A stretch of 64,000 nt of DNA from contig JAKGHH010000005.1 in assembly GCA_022828595.1 (NCBI GenBank), positions 58,709,655 through 58,773,654 of the forward strand, in the 5' to 3' direction. Under the pieces are notes generated by a model that was given only the letters and a program-made list of their open reading frames with translations, searched no databases and was not told where the DNA came from. Source of the DNA: Nelumbo lutea. Taxonomy: Eukaryota; Streptophyta; Magnoliopsida; Proteales; Nelumbonaceae. The number at the start of each line of letters is the position of its first letter. Within the stretch, counting starts at the first letter, position 1. Position numbers and translations under genes: made by a program. Positions 22,589-33,689 of the stretch are shown one piece after another.

Positions 22589-23474
22589 CTGAATATATAA
22601 TTATTAATATATTAATAATACCGATTATTATCAGTAATTATAATTAATAATATTATTATCTCTCATTAATTATTTGAATGAGTGAAAGTTAATTTATTAA
22701 ACTTTTAATTACTCAACATTGTTAACTTAATTAATTACAAAAGCAATTATTATTTCATTATTTAACAAAAAATAATAATTATAATAAATTTATTACTTAA
22801 TAATTATTACTTCGTTAATTAAATAAATATTTAATTACAGAAAATCAATTACTTAATAATAATAATAATAATATAATTATTACTATTACTGTTACTATTA
22901 CTATTATAATTAGTGTAATATTAATATTATTTTAATAATACTGATTATTATTAAAAAAGTTATAAATAGAAAATTTTAGTTACTTAAAGTCTATTAAATC
23001 AAATAATTACTTGCTGTAAATTACTGAATTAAGTAAATAATAATAACGATTAGTTATTTATAGAAATAATTAATAATAATAACAATCATCAAGTACTTAA
23101 TTAAGTAAATAATAAAAATGAAATAACAATCATCAGTTATCATTAATGTTTATTCAAAGTAGGCCCCATAATAATTACCGAATACAGTAATTAAATCTCA
23201 AATAAGAATCAATATTTATTAACAGTAATTAAAATTGTTAAGCCAAATCATTAATGTTTATTTGTAAATGCAAAATATGAATTAACAAATCTATTATATA
23301 ATAATTGCACCAAGTTGAAAAAAAAATATTTTAAGTAAATTTTTAAATAATTATGAATTTAGTTAATAATATTACTACATAACAAAATATTTAAATTAAA
23401 TACTAAAATAAATTAATAATAATAATAATGGTTAAATTAAATTAATTAATGATTCAAGTTGAATTTAATGACCC

Positions 23475-23477
<3 letters not shown>

Positions 23478-23519
<42 letters not shown>
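23478..23519. repeat. (AT)n microsatellite
   Basis: An uninterrupted run of about 21 AT units just before a Helitron-like terminus. Confidence 0.95.
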
Positions 23520-23520
<1 letters not shown>

Positions 23521-23523
23521 CTT

Positions 23524-23553
23524 CCCCGTACTTAGTACAGGGTCATTCACTAG
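23524..23553 (+). mobile_element. Helitron-like 3' terminus
   Basis: A hairpin (CCCCGTAC, TTA loop, GTACAGGG) is followed after a short spacer by CTAG and then T. This is the standard 3' signature of Helitrons: a subterminal hairpin, then CTRR, inserted before T. The body would be the AT-rich DNA to the left; its 5' end was not located. Confidence 0.45.
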
Positions 23554-24317
23554 TTTACATTGATAATAAGATATAAAAGTACATCAATAAAAAGAAGTAA
23601 GTTTGCATTCAAATAGGCTTTTGATTAAAAAAAAAAAAAAAAAAAACATATGCTTTATTAGAATTCATGTTTGCATTAATTACAGCGAAAAACCTGTTTG
23701 ATAAGAAGATAAATTTATCAGTGCAAAACTAATCCTACTTTGCAATTTATATGGACCGTTTTACACTTTACATATTTGCACTCACACTTATTTGCATGTT
23801 TTAAGCGCAGCCTTGGGTGGTGATTTATTGTCTTGTATGTTCTTTGTACTGGTTTCACTAAAAAAAAAAAAAAAAAAAAAAACTGATAATACCGTGCTCA
23901 ACACAGGCATGTCACATCCAGACATGAAGCCCATGGATATTTCAACAATCTAATGATTTCCTGCTTTGTCGGTTAATGGTCACTTTATCTACCTTACATG
24001 GGCCCGAAGCATATGTGATATGCCTTGACATTTCGTATAGTCTTTTCTCCTTTGTTAACTAATGCTGGTCTGCCAGTTCCATCCATGGGTTATCGTTTCT
24101 AATTCAGATTGTGCAAATATATTGTATTAAAATGTTTGGGACCCACCATTCATGTGGTAAAATAGGAAGTATTTGAAGAAAATTTTGAGGGGAAACAAAT
24201 AAATTGGACGGTTAAAAAAGAGATTTGGAAAGGCTAAAGGATATATATGTGGAGTCAGGTTAATTAAATAACCGAGTTGATTCAACTCAGCATGTAGAAA
24301 GATACGGTTTGTTTCAA

Positions 24318-24617
24318 GGTTTTAAAAATCGACACAGAATCGGAAATATTCTGATCATCAGTTGTTTTGTCGGTAGTTTGATCATCCAATTTAAATGGAT
24401 AGTCCATTTTAATTGAAAAAAAATAAAATAAATAAATAATAATTAAAACCATTGAATGGATCAAATAAGTAGACAGTTCTAATGCTTGAATCAGTGAGCT
24501 ACTGATCAAATCAATGATTTTTAGTCAAAGACCAAATTGAGGGTGAAAGGGAATCGATTGCTTGGATGATTCTCAGGCCGAACGGTCCGATTATCAGGGT
24601 GAACGGGGGTTGAAAAC
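24318..24617. repeat. GGTTTTAAAA-type MITE, copy 1
   Basis: Begins AAGGTTTTAAAAATCGACAC and ends GGTTGAAAACACTG. It shares ordered blocks with 28600-28880 and 60343-60644, such as a TTAAATGGA block, a TGGATCAA block and a GACCAAATTGAGGGTGAAA block. The inverted ends (GGTTTT against AAAAC) suggest a short DNA transposon. Confidence 0.5.
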
Positions 24618-25477
24618 ACTGAGTTATTCTCTTATTTCTGTGACACCAGAGATATTATTGTTTTATTCCAACTCCATTCCACCCAATAATTTCGAACTCG
24701 GAAAGGTGCATCATCCATGTATAGAAGTGCACTGTGCAAAACTTATCCAGATTGTATCAGCCACTGATTCCAACGAGAAAATGATGCAAATCTCTGGTAC
24801 TCTACTTGTGTACCTTTGTTCCAGCCTTGATTCAGTACTGTTCAATCATGTTACCACACTCAAAGCTTTATCTAATACAAATCTAACTGATTTCTTTATG
24901 TCATGATCAAACTTTAAATAGAAAATGGTAAAATACTTTGTGCTTCCCAACCCAACCCATGGAATGGTTTTTCTTGTAAATCCTTTTGCCATTGAAATCC
25001 ATGGGGCTGATAGACTAATTGTTAAGATTAATACTATAATATCTTGTGGAGTTTCATCAACTTTTGTCCCCCACATCCGCTGTCAACTTCTCAAGGGAAA
25101 GCTGGTCTCATCAATGCTCCGGCTAAATGAGATCTGGCATATCATCGGAAGCCACTCTTTTGGACCCATATATATATACCCACAGCTTAACTCGGTCGAA
25201 CTACTCGAACCCACCTAATAACAAACCAAAAGCCTGTACCAAAGCCTGAAAGCCAGCTTTTTTGCCCGGGTGGTCTTTACTCTATACAAGAGGTGAGCTT
25301 TCTCCCCATATATCTCCAAAAGCTACTGCTTTTTCCTTATCTGTGTGCCCCACTTCATCTGGTGAACTCTAGTGTAGGCGGCCGTCTTTTATATAGTAGA
25401 ATAAATAACACTGAATGAGACACTTGGACATCCACAATGGTAGTGATGGCTTGCTCATCAAGGCAATATTTTGCTGC

Positions 25478-25484
25478 TATAAAT
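25478..25484 (+). promoter_or_regulatory. TATA box of the small gene at 25571
   Basis: TATAAAT lies 93 bp upstream of the ATG, with a pyrimidine-rich stretch right after it. This is consistent with a plant core promoter. Confidence 0.5.
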
Positions 25485-25570
25485 TCCCCCTCCACCAATC
25501 TCCGATCTGCCACCAAAATATATCATCTTCTGGTTCTGAGTTCTGAGTTCTGAGTTCTAACTTCCCGGCC

Positions 25571-25792
25571 ATGTCGTCGATCGGAGTTAGCTTTGCTGAA
25601 GTTTATGTCCTGCGAAAGCAGCATAAAGAAAGGATGAAGAGAATGGAAGAAGAGAGAAAGAGGAGAGGAGAGAGGGCGACCTACGAGGGAAAACCCAGCA
25701 GTGGTAAGTTGTGGAGAACCAGAAAGGTCCACCCAAGAAGTATGCCGTCATCAGGTGTTACAGACGGAAAAATAGGTGAGACGGGGAATTAG
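25571..25792 (+). CDS. Small uncharacterised basic protein, 73 aa
   Basis: This intronless ORF is in good gene context: TATAAAT 93 bp upstream, no ATG in the short leader after it, and a favourable start context (GGCCATGTC). The protein begins MSSIGVSFAEVYVLRKQHKE and then has a strongly charged segment rich in Glu, Arg and Lys (residues 17-38, probably one helix). A basic Ser/Gly-rich tail follows. I have an impression of similar short unannotated plant proteins starting with an SFAEVYV-like motif, but I cannot confirm a family or a function. The leader holds three GTTCTGA repeats. It could instead be a chance ORF or a non-coding transcript. Confidence 0.5.
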   Translation: MSSIGVSFAEVYVLRKQHKERMKRMEEERKRRGERATYEGKPSSGKLWRTRKVHPRSMPSSGVTDGKIGETGN

Positions 25793-25927
25793 ATGGAGTA
25801 GTCATGGAGGTAATGTGATTTTCCGGTTACATATCTGGATTTGTCCATAGAAGGCCCTCGCGGTTTATACCCACATGGTTTGTTAAAAGAATGTAATCTT
25901 ATGGTGAAGACTACTTTCTGTTTCTGT

Positions 25928-25930
<3 letters not shown>

Positions 25931-25968
<38 letters not shown>
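25931..25968. repeat. (TC)n microsatellite
   Basis: About 19 TC units, 140 bp after the stop codon of the small gene. Confidence 0.95.
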
Positions 25969-25969
<1 letters not shown>

Positions 25970-26229
25970 CTTCCTGTAATTCAGTCGTTCAATCGAATAT
26001 AAAAGGCAACCATGGAGCACTACTTGTTCGTTTTTTTGAGGTAAATTGCAACCTCTCTCTCTCTCTCTATCTATCTATCTTCATCTTCATCTTCTTCTGC
26101 AACAGAAAAGAATGTATCTCTGCAACCGTTTGGTGACGCGATGCATTAAAGTAGTCCGGATTAGCTGGACATCAAATCAAGCCCCACAAGATTCCCCCCC
26201 CCCCCCCAATCTAGAGATATTCTCACTTA

Positions 26230-26348
26230 ATGGCTGTTTAACCAATAATAACGCCCCACGTCAGCCATAGTACATGGCCCACACGCTCTCCAATCTCTCA
26301 CTTGGATACACGGATGACGTGGGACGTTATTATTGGTTGAACAGCCCC
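26230..26348. mobile_element. 119-bp foldback MITE with TAA duplication
   Basis: The ends, starting GGCTGTTTAACCAATAATAA and continuing for about 35 bp, are inverted copies of one another with three or four mismatches. TAA flanks both sides (26227-26229 and 26349-26351). Size, TAA duplication and GGCTGTT ends fit a Tourist/Harbinger MITE. The arms make a stable hairpin. Confidence 0.75.
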
Positions 26349-26799
26349 TAATCCGTGCTCTTTACGTACAATAAACGTAATCAACGGCTAGAGTGGTGTT
26401 GTATTTTATGCTCGAAGCTAGGGATGGATTTCGTGGGTCGTGCCATCGTGGGCTCGTGGCCCAGTAGAGTTGTTAGTGTTTCTGTTTGTGAAACTAATCA
26501 ACCTCAGACAATGACAGAGAGAATCGCATTATATTTTTGGAATGGAGAATTGGGGGTGTGATATCAAGTTTTGAACACATCCCATTTATTTATCAAATTA
26601 AACGATTATAATATATATCAACCAGTGGACCCTAAATCTGGCACATAGAATCAAATCCATTGCGCGGCCCAAATCTGCATCTATTGGGTCAAGCCAAAGC
26701 CGGATTGGGTCTGTCGGGTGGGCTCCACTGATAAAACCTAAGAAGGAGATTTACTTTTCAAGTACAAGTCTCAACTCTCAACTGCGGATTGGATCTGTA

Positions 26800-27190
26800 A
26801 TATGAGCCCATTACTGATGGACAATGGATTTGATTGGCTCAATCCAATCCAAATTCCATAAATATTTTGGACAATTTGGATCGGTCCAATTTAATGTCTA
26901 GAATGTTCAGTCTGTTCAAATTGGTTTAAATTTAGATGGGTTTCAACCGAAACCTGATCCATCGACACCTATATTCTTATATTCTATCAATGGACTGGAT
27001 ATTGATTCAAACCAACGCAACCCAATACAAATTCATTATGAATGGACGAAGTTCAACCCAATCTAATAAATACTTCGGACCATTAAATCTGGATTGGTGT
27101 AATTCAATATATTTTATCGGTCCATCCAATTCGTCCAAATTGATATTGATTTGATCATGGTCTAACCCAAAACCGGTCCACTGACACCCT
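26800..27190. repeat. Repeat family R2, copy 2 (inverted)
   Basis: Opposite orientation to 18363-18750. It ends CCACTGACACCCTACTCC and contains the CAATCCAATCC and GGACAATTTGGATCGGTCC blocks and two half-units. Confidence 0.55.
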
Positions 27191-28599
27191 ACTCCTAACG
27201 AGGAAACTGATATACATCAACATGGCCACTCTCTGAGGTTACAAGAAGATGATGAAGGAGAATATGGCATGTGAATCTGATTTTATATAAGGTGTAATTT
27301 TGATAGGACAAGTATTTTTGCATGGTAGATGGGTATTAGACCCCTTACCATATAAAATAAAAGGGTCAAATTGATAAGATCATAAGAATATATATAGATG
27401 CAGCTTGGCATAATGGCATGATATAAAAGAAAAGTTGGCCACTCACTGAGGCCTATCACAAGCTAAAAATTATACCTTAGAATCCCACTCCCCCAATCTG
27501 GGGATCCCACAAATATATGTGGGCTTTGGTCTTTTCGTTGTGGCCAACCCCTGTGTACGGTCCTAATAAAGAACTGTAGTACTATATTCCTTTCCCAATG
27601 TCCCAGTGTTATTCCAGACAAAAAAAAAATGCTTATGCAACATATTCAGTGTTTGTGTCTGTAGGGGTTTAATTTTCCATTCACTATAAGAAAAACAATC
27701 TAAGTCGATGAACCTATGATATGTTTGGATTGGATTCATTTTCAACCGAGGATCAAAATTTTGCAATATATCGACTGGTATCAATTAATATATATCATAT
27801 CAATAAATCATTAATTAAAAAAAATAAAAAACATTAAATTCAAATTATCAATATATCGAGGTGTTTCAATATTTTGAACCTTATTTCTAAAAAATCATAC
27901 AATAATAATTTGAGATCAACATATGGTGGAAAGAAAGGAAATCGTTATTGATCAGTTGCAAGGTGATCTTATTGTATATCATAACATCCAATGAATGACG
28001 ACATCATAGACTAAAAAGTGAGGTAATAGTACATAGGAACTTTAGAAAAGGATAAAAAGTAGTCCACCGGGACCATTGCATGTTCCCGTGTATTTGTATT
28101 GTCACATACTATAATGGATGAATGGAATACGCACTAACACATTTATTTGGTGCTTAGCTGCCTTTGGCTGGCAGACCCTACAGTGCCCAATTGTATGTAT
28201 TAATATATGTTTGAAACTTTCAATGAATGTGGCGAAACGGCCAGTCATTTTCCAAATGAGTTTGTCTTCATCCTGCCTGGAAAATAATCATGAAATGCTT
28301 TTCCAAATTTGCCACATAACTTAGTACCCGTTTGAAAGGGTTTTGATGTATTGGGTTTGGCTTTTAGCATTGTAAGGTTGGCTTTAGGCATGTTCATAAA
28401 AATTCCAAAAATCGAAAAATCTGATTAACCAAATTGATTAATTAAGTTTTGATTCAGTATTTTTGAAAAACAGAAAGACTAGTTCAGTTTTCCATTAATC
28501 TAAAAAAGATGTGAGTGAGTGTGAAAAGAGAGAAGGGATTAGGCAGGGCAGGCCAATTTAGAGGGTACCGAGGAACTCCACCTTTATACGATGACAATC
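27191..28599. other. Intergenic, no supported gene
   Basis: Nothing beyond short random ORFs and an A-run at about 27620. Confidence 0.5.
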
Positions 28600-28880
28600 A
28601 ATGTTTCAAAAATTGACACGAAACTGAAATCACTTTGGCCATCGGTTTTTAGGTCAGTGATTCAACTATTTTATTCAAATGGATGGTTTGTTCTAAATTT
28701 AAAAAATAAAAATGGCTAAAAACCATTATCTAGGTCGAATGGATCAACAATTTGATCGCCTAAACAATGAGACCAAGTCAATGGTTTTTGGCCAAAAAAT
28801 GGGTTAAGGGTGAAATAGAACCGGTTACCTAAATGATTTCAGGGCCAAACAATCTGACTGCTTGAATCAATAATGGTTCA
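28600..28880. repeat. GGTTTTAAAA-type MITE, copy 2
   Basis: Begins ATGTTTCAAAAATTGACACG and ends GGTTCAAAACCACTG. Internal blocks match 24318-24617 and 60343-60644 in order, including GGTGAAATAGAACCGGTTAC. Confidence 0.55.
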
Positions 28881-28960
28881 AAACCACTGGTGGCAATAGT
28901 CGAGCCATCTTCCCATCCCATTCCTGTATTAGCTGTGAAGCCTTTTTCCTACCCTTTATT

Positions 28961-29105
28961 GAATTTGCATGGGTGCCCCAGAAAGAGCATCCTATGGGCG
29001 CCCCACAGCATTCCAACCATATATTTGAAACATCTCCCGATCACAAATGCCAAAATGTAATGATGTGCATGTGGGGTACGTTCTCTGGAGCGCCCATGCG
29101 AATTC
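28961..29105. mobile_element. MITE with GAATTTGCATGGG ends
   Basis: The left end GAATTTGCATGGGTGCCCCA matches the inverted right end GAATTCGCATGGGCGCTCCA, and the similarity continues inward. Total length is about 145 bp. Distant similarity to the GTGGGG/CCCGATG elements at 50147 and 61064 (CATCTCCCGAT block inside). Confidence 0.6.
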
Positions 29106-29151
29106 CATCTTAATTGGATCCCATCGTTATGATCTCTTGCACATGATTCCA

Positions 29152-29238
29152 GATCTCCTGCCTATAAGAACTCTGCCCACGTTTACCCACAACACATTAT
29201 GTGGGTAGACGTGGCAGAGTTCTTGTGGGCAGGAGATC
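29152..29238. repeat. Near-perfect long hairpin, 40-bp arms
   Basis: The arms GATCTCCTGCC...TTTACCCACA and TGTGGGTAGACG...GCAGGAGATC pair over about 40 bp with three mismatches and one single-base gap, around a loop of a few bases. A single arm (GTGTTGTGGGTAGACGTGGG) recurs at about 61489, so this is probably a foldback element. Confidence 0.75.
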
Positions 29239-29936
29239 CAAACTCCTTCCACATACGGATTTTATATCTAATTTATATTTTCATTTCAATTTTTTATTTT
29301 TTATTTATAACTATATTTATCTACATGCAATGTATTGTTTTATGTCTAATTTATATTTTTATCCCAATTTTTTATTTATAGAAATGTTAAAATTAAGGTT
29401 TGTAGTAAAAACAAGATATTTTTGACAAAAAGCCCACAATAGCTGAAGAGGGCCTTAGCCTATACCCCTAAACCTGGAGAAGGGTAGATGGACTTTGTTC
29501 AAGCCCAGTTTCCCAGGAAGGCCCAGTGATCCTTATAACCAAATGCTATTGCCAGCCCATAACTAATAACGCAAGGATTCTAATTACCTAATATCGAGAG
29601 GGGGCCACTGTTGGTGTAGGCCTTTTACAGTTTTACTTACCAAAACTACTTGTAACTTGTAAGAATTCAAATGCCAAAATGACTAAGGTAGCCTTGATGT
29701 TGAAATGACCAAAATGACATCCTCTTGTCGTGCAAGGTTGAGGGCCCACTGTTGGAATAGGCCTTTTACTTGCGAAAACGGCCCTGAATGGAGGCTCAGG
29801 TTAGTTTGGTTGGTACTATAGATTTCTTGATAAAATCATACACGCATTTAAATAATAAAATAAATAATATATTTGGTAAATAATTTTTAAAATATTTTTA
29901 TTTCTAACCCACAGAGGAAAAACGGATGAGATAGGG

Positions 29937-30211
29937 CCCGTTTGCTTTACAGTCAGAATTGGAATCATAATCTTTGAGAATCGGCATCGGAATGATTTAT
30001 TCCCATAGTCTGTTTGATTCAAACAGGAATAAGAATGGGAATTAAAATTAGCATGAATGAGATTTCATTCCAAAAGGAGGGGCAGGAAAATGGCCATTCT
30101 TTCAAATGGAAGAATGTCATTCCAACAAGAATGGGAATAAGATTCCAATTCCACCCAACCAAATGATTGGAATTGAAATAACCTATTCCAATTTCTCATA
30201 TCCCAAATGAG
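29937..30211. mobile_element. Tourist-like MITE abutting the LINE 3' end
   Basis: The left end GGCCCGTTTGCTTTACAG then AGAATTGGAAT matches, inverted, the right end (GCCTCATTTGGGATATGAG then AAATTGGAAT). The interior carries GGCCATTC/GAATGTCATTCC blocks as in the copies at 410 and 17655. It appears to cut into the 3' end of the LINE. Confidence 0.55.
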
Positions 30212-30214
30212 GCG

Positions 30215-33200
30215 AAATATTATTAAGAATTGGGTTGTGAATCTCATCTTTTCTTCCTTGGACAAATGGGATAGCTTTTGAGTCACCCAGTTCACTGTGG
30301 AGATGTGGATATCATTCTGGCAGAATTCCTCCGGAGATATTCCAATCTGAGCTGAGAGTCAAACTGCTCTTACATAATGACACATGAAAAATAGGTGTCT
30401 CCATGATTTAGTCTCAACATTGCATAATGGACATTTTCTTTCAGTCTCTGGCAAGAACATGAGTTTGTTTCTCGTTAGAATCCCGTGCCATCATGCTTTC
30501 TACATAAAAAGTTGGAATCTTAATGGAATTGGGGCTTTCCAGATTAAATTCTAGAAGTAGAGGGAGCATCTCCACTGAGAAGGTTATATCCAGACTTGAC
30601 GGTGTATGTTGTTTTCCTAGGACCCTTCCATAGCAAGGTATCTTTGCTTATGTTGGAGAACACATGTGTTTGCACAATGTGTTCGATACAATCAATTGAA
30701 AAATAGAGATCTTAATTTTGGTAAGTCCCGGTTGCCAGCAATATCCAAACAGTCTTTAACTGTCTTTTCTTGGGCTAAATTGAAATTTTCTTCTTCCAGT
30801 TTTGGAACCCCATCATGGAAAGATGGGATCCTATGATCTAGAAAATGTATATTAGATCCATCTTTGATTTGCCAAATAAATTTGTTCTTTATAAGTTCCA
30901 TCATCCACTATTTTCTTCCACCATGCAGAATCAGCTGATTTTTTTTGAGAGGGAGAATGGAGATTTATTCCTCAAGTATCTTTGTTTAATGACGTTAACC
31001 CATAAGCTTGAGTCCTCAATAAGTAATCTCCAAAGTTGTTTGGCAAATAAAGCCTTGTTCAATTCTCTCATTTTCCTTAAACTTAACCCCCTTCCTTTTT
31101 CGGCCTGCATATCTTTTCCCATGCTATTGTGTGCCTTGTATTGTGTTTTGAACTTCCCACCCACCAGAAGTCTCTTTGGATCTTGTCTAATTGGTCTACT
31201 GTTTTTTCTTTAATATAGAGACCCCCATTGATTGCATGATGGCTTTGACCATTGTGGTTCTTCGATAGAAGTTTTGCCTTCCACAAAGATAATCTAGAGC
31301 TCATTTTTTTTTAATTAATTCTTTACTCTCATTCTTTGTTTCTCTGCCAAAGTGGATATGAGCTTCCAGATATTTGTCATTCAAGCCCGTGCATCTGACT
31401 CCAAGTATACATGCCAAGAGTTTTCCTTTTCTTCTGTGCACACTTTTACTAAAATGCACCCCCGACTTCTTCAAATTTACCCTCTGTCCCGACATTTGTT
31501 CAAATTCATGCAGCACCCCAGTTATTTTTTTAACCTATGCCGGACCAGCTTTACAAAGGAGTACACAATCATCTGCAAACAGCATGTGAGTTATTGGTGA
31601 GTTGTTTCTACCTAGTCTAAAACCCTTCAAATTATGCTTTTGTTCATCCTTTTCAATTAAGCTCGACAAGGCTTGCATTCTAATGATGAACAAATATGGG
31701 GATAGTGGATCACCCTGTCTTAAACCATTCCTTAAGCTGAAGAATTCCTTGTGGGTCCCATTGATTTTTATAGCAATTTTTGGGGTACGGATGCAGGAAT
31801 CAATTAATTTACACCACTTTTCTAGAAATCCCATTTCCTCTAAAACTTTCAGAATGAAATCCCTTCTCATTCTATTATAAGCACTTGACATGTCAACTTT
31901 AATGAATAGCCAACCTAATTCTTTCTTTTGTTTCTTCATTTTGCTGATAATCTCTTTGGCAAGTATTATGTTGTCAGTACCTTGTCTACCCTTGATGAAG
32001 GTTGCTTGGTTGGGACAGATGATCTCATTAATGTATCTCTACATCTTTAGAACCAAACACTTAGCTACTATCTTGTAGATAACATTGCACCCACTAATTG
32101 GTCTAAAGTGAGAGGGATTTTCCAAATTGTTTACTTTTGGGATATAAACCAAATTGATGGAATTTATTCAAAGGGGAAATTCACCGGTCCTAAAAAAAAA
32201 TTGGACTAGGCTTACCACATCAGCTTTTAATGAAGACCAATATCATTGAAAGAAGAAAGGGGTGAACCCATTTGGCCTGGGGGGCGAATGTGATATCATG
32301 GATTTAATTACTTCATGGAGTTCTTCTTCTGTAGGAGGGGAGAGCAAAGTTTCCCATTCTTCAGCTAGCACTTTTTTATGAAAGAAGCCCGAAACATTTA
32401 TGTCATGTCCATGATGCCAGTCCCCAATTTTTTTTGCTCTAAACTTAAACATTTTTGCTACCTCCTCTAATTTCATGGATTCCCCACTTTCTTTTTTTAG
32501 AAACTCCAGGCTATTTCCTTTTCGATTAAAATTGACCATCTGATGGAAATATCTAGTATTCCAGTCCCCCTCTTTTAACCACATCCCCCTAGACTTCAAT
32601 TTCCACAATTGTTTCTCTCTAATCAGTCATTTATCATATTCCCTTCTTAGCCTAGTCAGCTCCCCATTGCTGGCATGACTATCCCTTCTTGGATTGCCAA
32701 AATTTGTCTTTCTAGCAAGGTTAGCTTCTCATTTATACTCCCAAATCTGTTTTTATTCCATTTCTTTAGAGCCCATTTGCACTATTTAAGTTTAGAAGGA
32801 AGATTTCAGCTTCATGTCTCTATCTCCCACAGATCTTTTATCAATTTATTACATTCCTCCTCATCACTCCACATTGGTAGAAAATGGAATTGTTTTGGAC
32901 CAAATATTCAGGTTGGACTTGTCTCTAAGAGTAGTACAACATGATCTAAGAAAATAGTAGGATATGACAAAATTCTTGCCTCTGGAAATGTCTCATGCCA
33001 CCACTGTGATGCCAATCCCCTGTCTAACTTCTCTTTCACCAGCTTGTTTCCACTTTTATGATTGGACCAAGTAAAATGGGTTCTGGCAGCCCTTATTTCT
33101 TGAAGTCCATGGTTCTCGATCAGTTGGGTTAGGGATTTTGATGGTTTTCTTTCATTTCAAGAGCAGCCCTGTAATCTGATTCCTCAATTATGTCATTTAA

Positions 33201-33626
33201 GTCACCTATGAGGAACCATTTATCACTATCTTCCAGTATAGAACTTAGATTTTCCCAAAACGAGGTGTGATGACTCTTTATTGGGTTGCCATAGACTAGT
33301 CATAGACCCCAAGCTGGATCCAAGGTTGTATTTTTCACTTGGGATAGAATCAGTCTTTCGGAGTTGTGAATGATTGTTATAGGGAGACCCAACTTCCAAC
33401 AACACACCAAACCCCCCGCCTTCCTTTTACAAGGGATAATATCATTGTGGTTATAGCCTAGCTTTCGTGTTAGTTTGGTTGCCCTAGTCTTATTCGATTT
33501 GGTTTCAGATAGAAAAACTAGATCAGAGTTGGTCTTCCTAAATCTTTTAGAAAGGAATCTAACCGTTTGAGGGTTACGGCACCCTCGACTATTCCAGATG
33601 AAATATTTCATGGACACTATCAACAC
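30215..33626 (-). pseudogene. LINE ORF2 relic: endonuclease and reverse transcriptase
   Basis: The N terminus (33626 downward) gives MKYFIWNSRGCRNPQTVRFL and LVFLSETKS, the start of the apurinic-like endonuclease of L1 elements, and a GDLNDI motif is found further on. The region 32608-32243 has the WLKEGDWNTRYFH motif before the RT. The RT core gives HFRPIS, FIKGRQGTDNI, VDMSSAYNR, LRQGDPLSPYLF and the catalytic FADD motif (THMLFADDCVLL, about 31570-31610). The C-terminal part (31500-30215) includes LNDKYLEAHIHFGR and GGWEVQNT-type segments and a poorly preserved zinc-finger region. Multiple frame changes. Confidence 0.85.
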
Positions 33627-33689
33627 CCAGTAACGAAAGTGAATAGAGCTATAAAATGAGAAACAAAATGCTTGGGGTTCTAGTGGTTT

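Larger units (their letters stand above)
21441..25477. other. Intergenic repeats and AT-rich DNA
   Basis: This stretch contains microsatellites, trinucleotide-rich sequence (22500-23450), A runs at 23629-23646 and 23861-23882, a Helitron-like end and a MITE, all listed separately. ORFs at 21703-22062 and 24562-25218 have no recognisable product; the first part of the latter lies in a MITE. Confidence 0.55.

Noticed and set aside
22447..22647. 66-codon ORF with a long isoleucine run
   Set aside because: It is the translation of the ATT/GTT microsatellite.
24562..25218. Two overlapping ORFs of 114 and 97 codons
   Set aside because: The start of the first lies in a GGTTTTAAAA-type MITE that recurs twice in the window. 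Neither translation shows a motif, and no promoter or splice sites support them.
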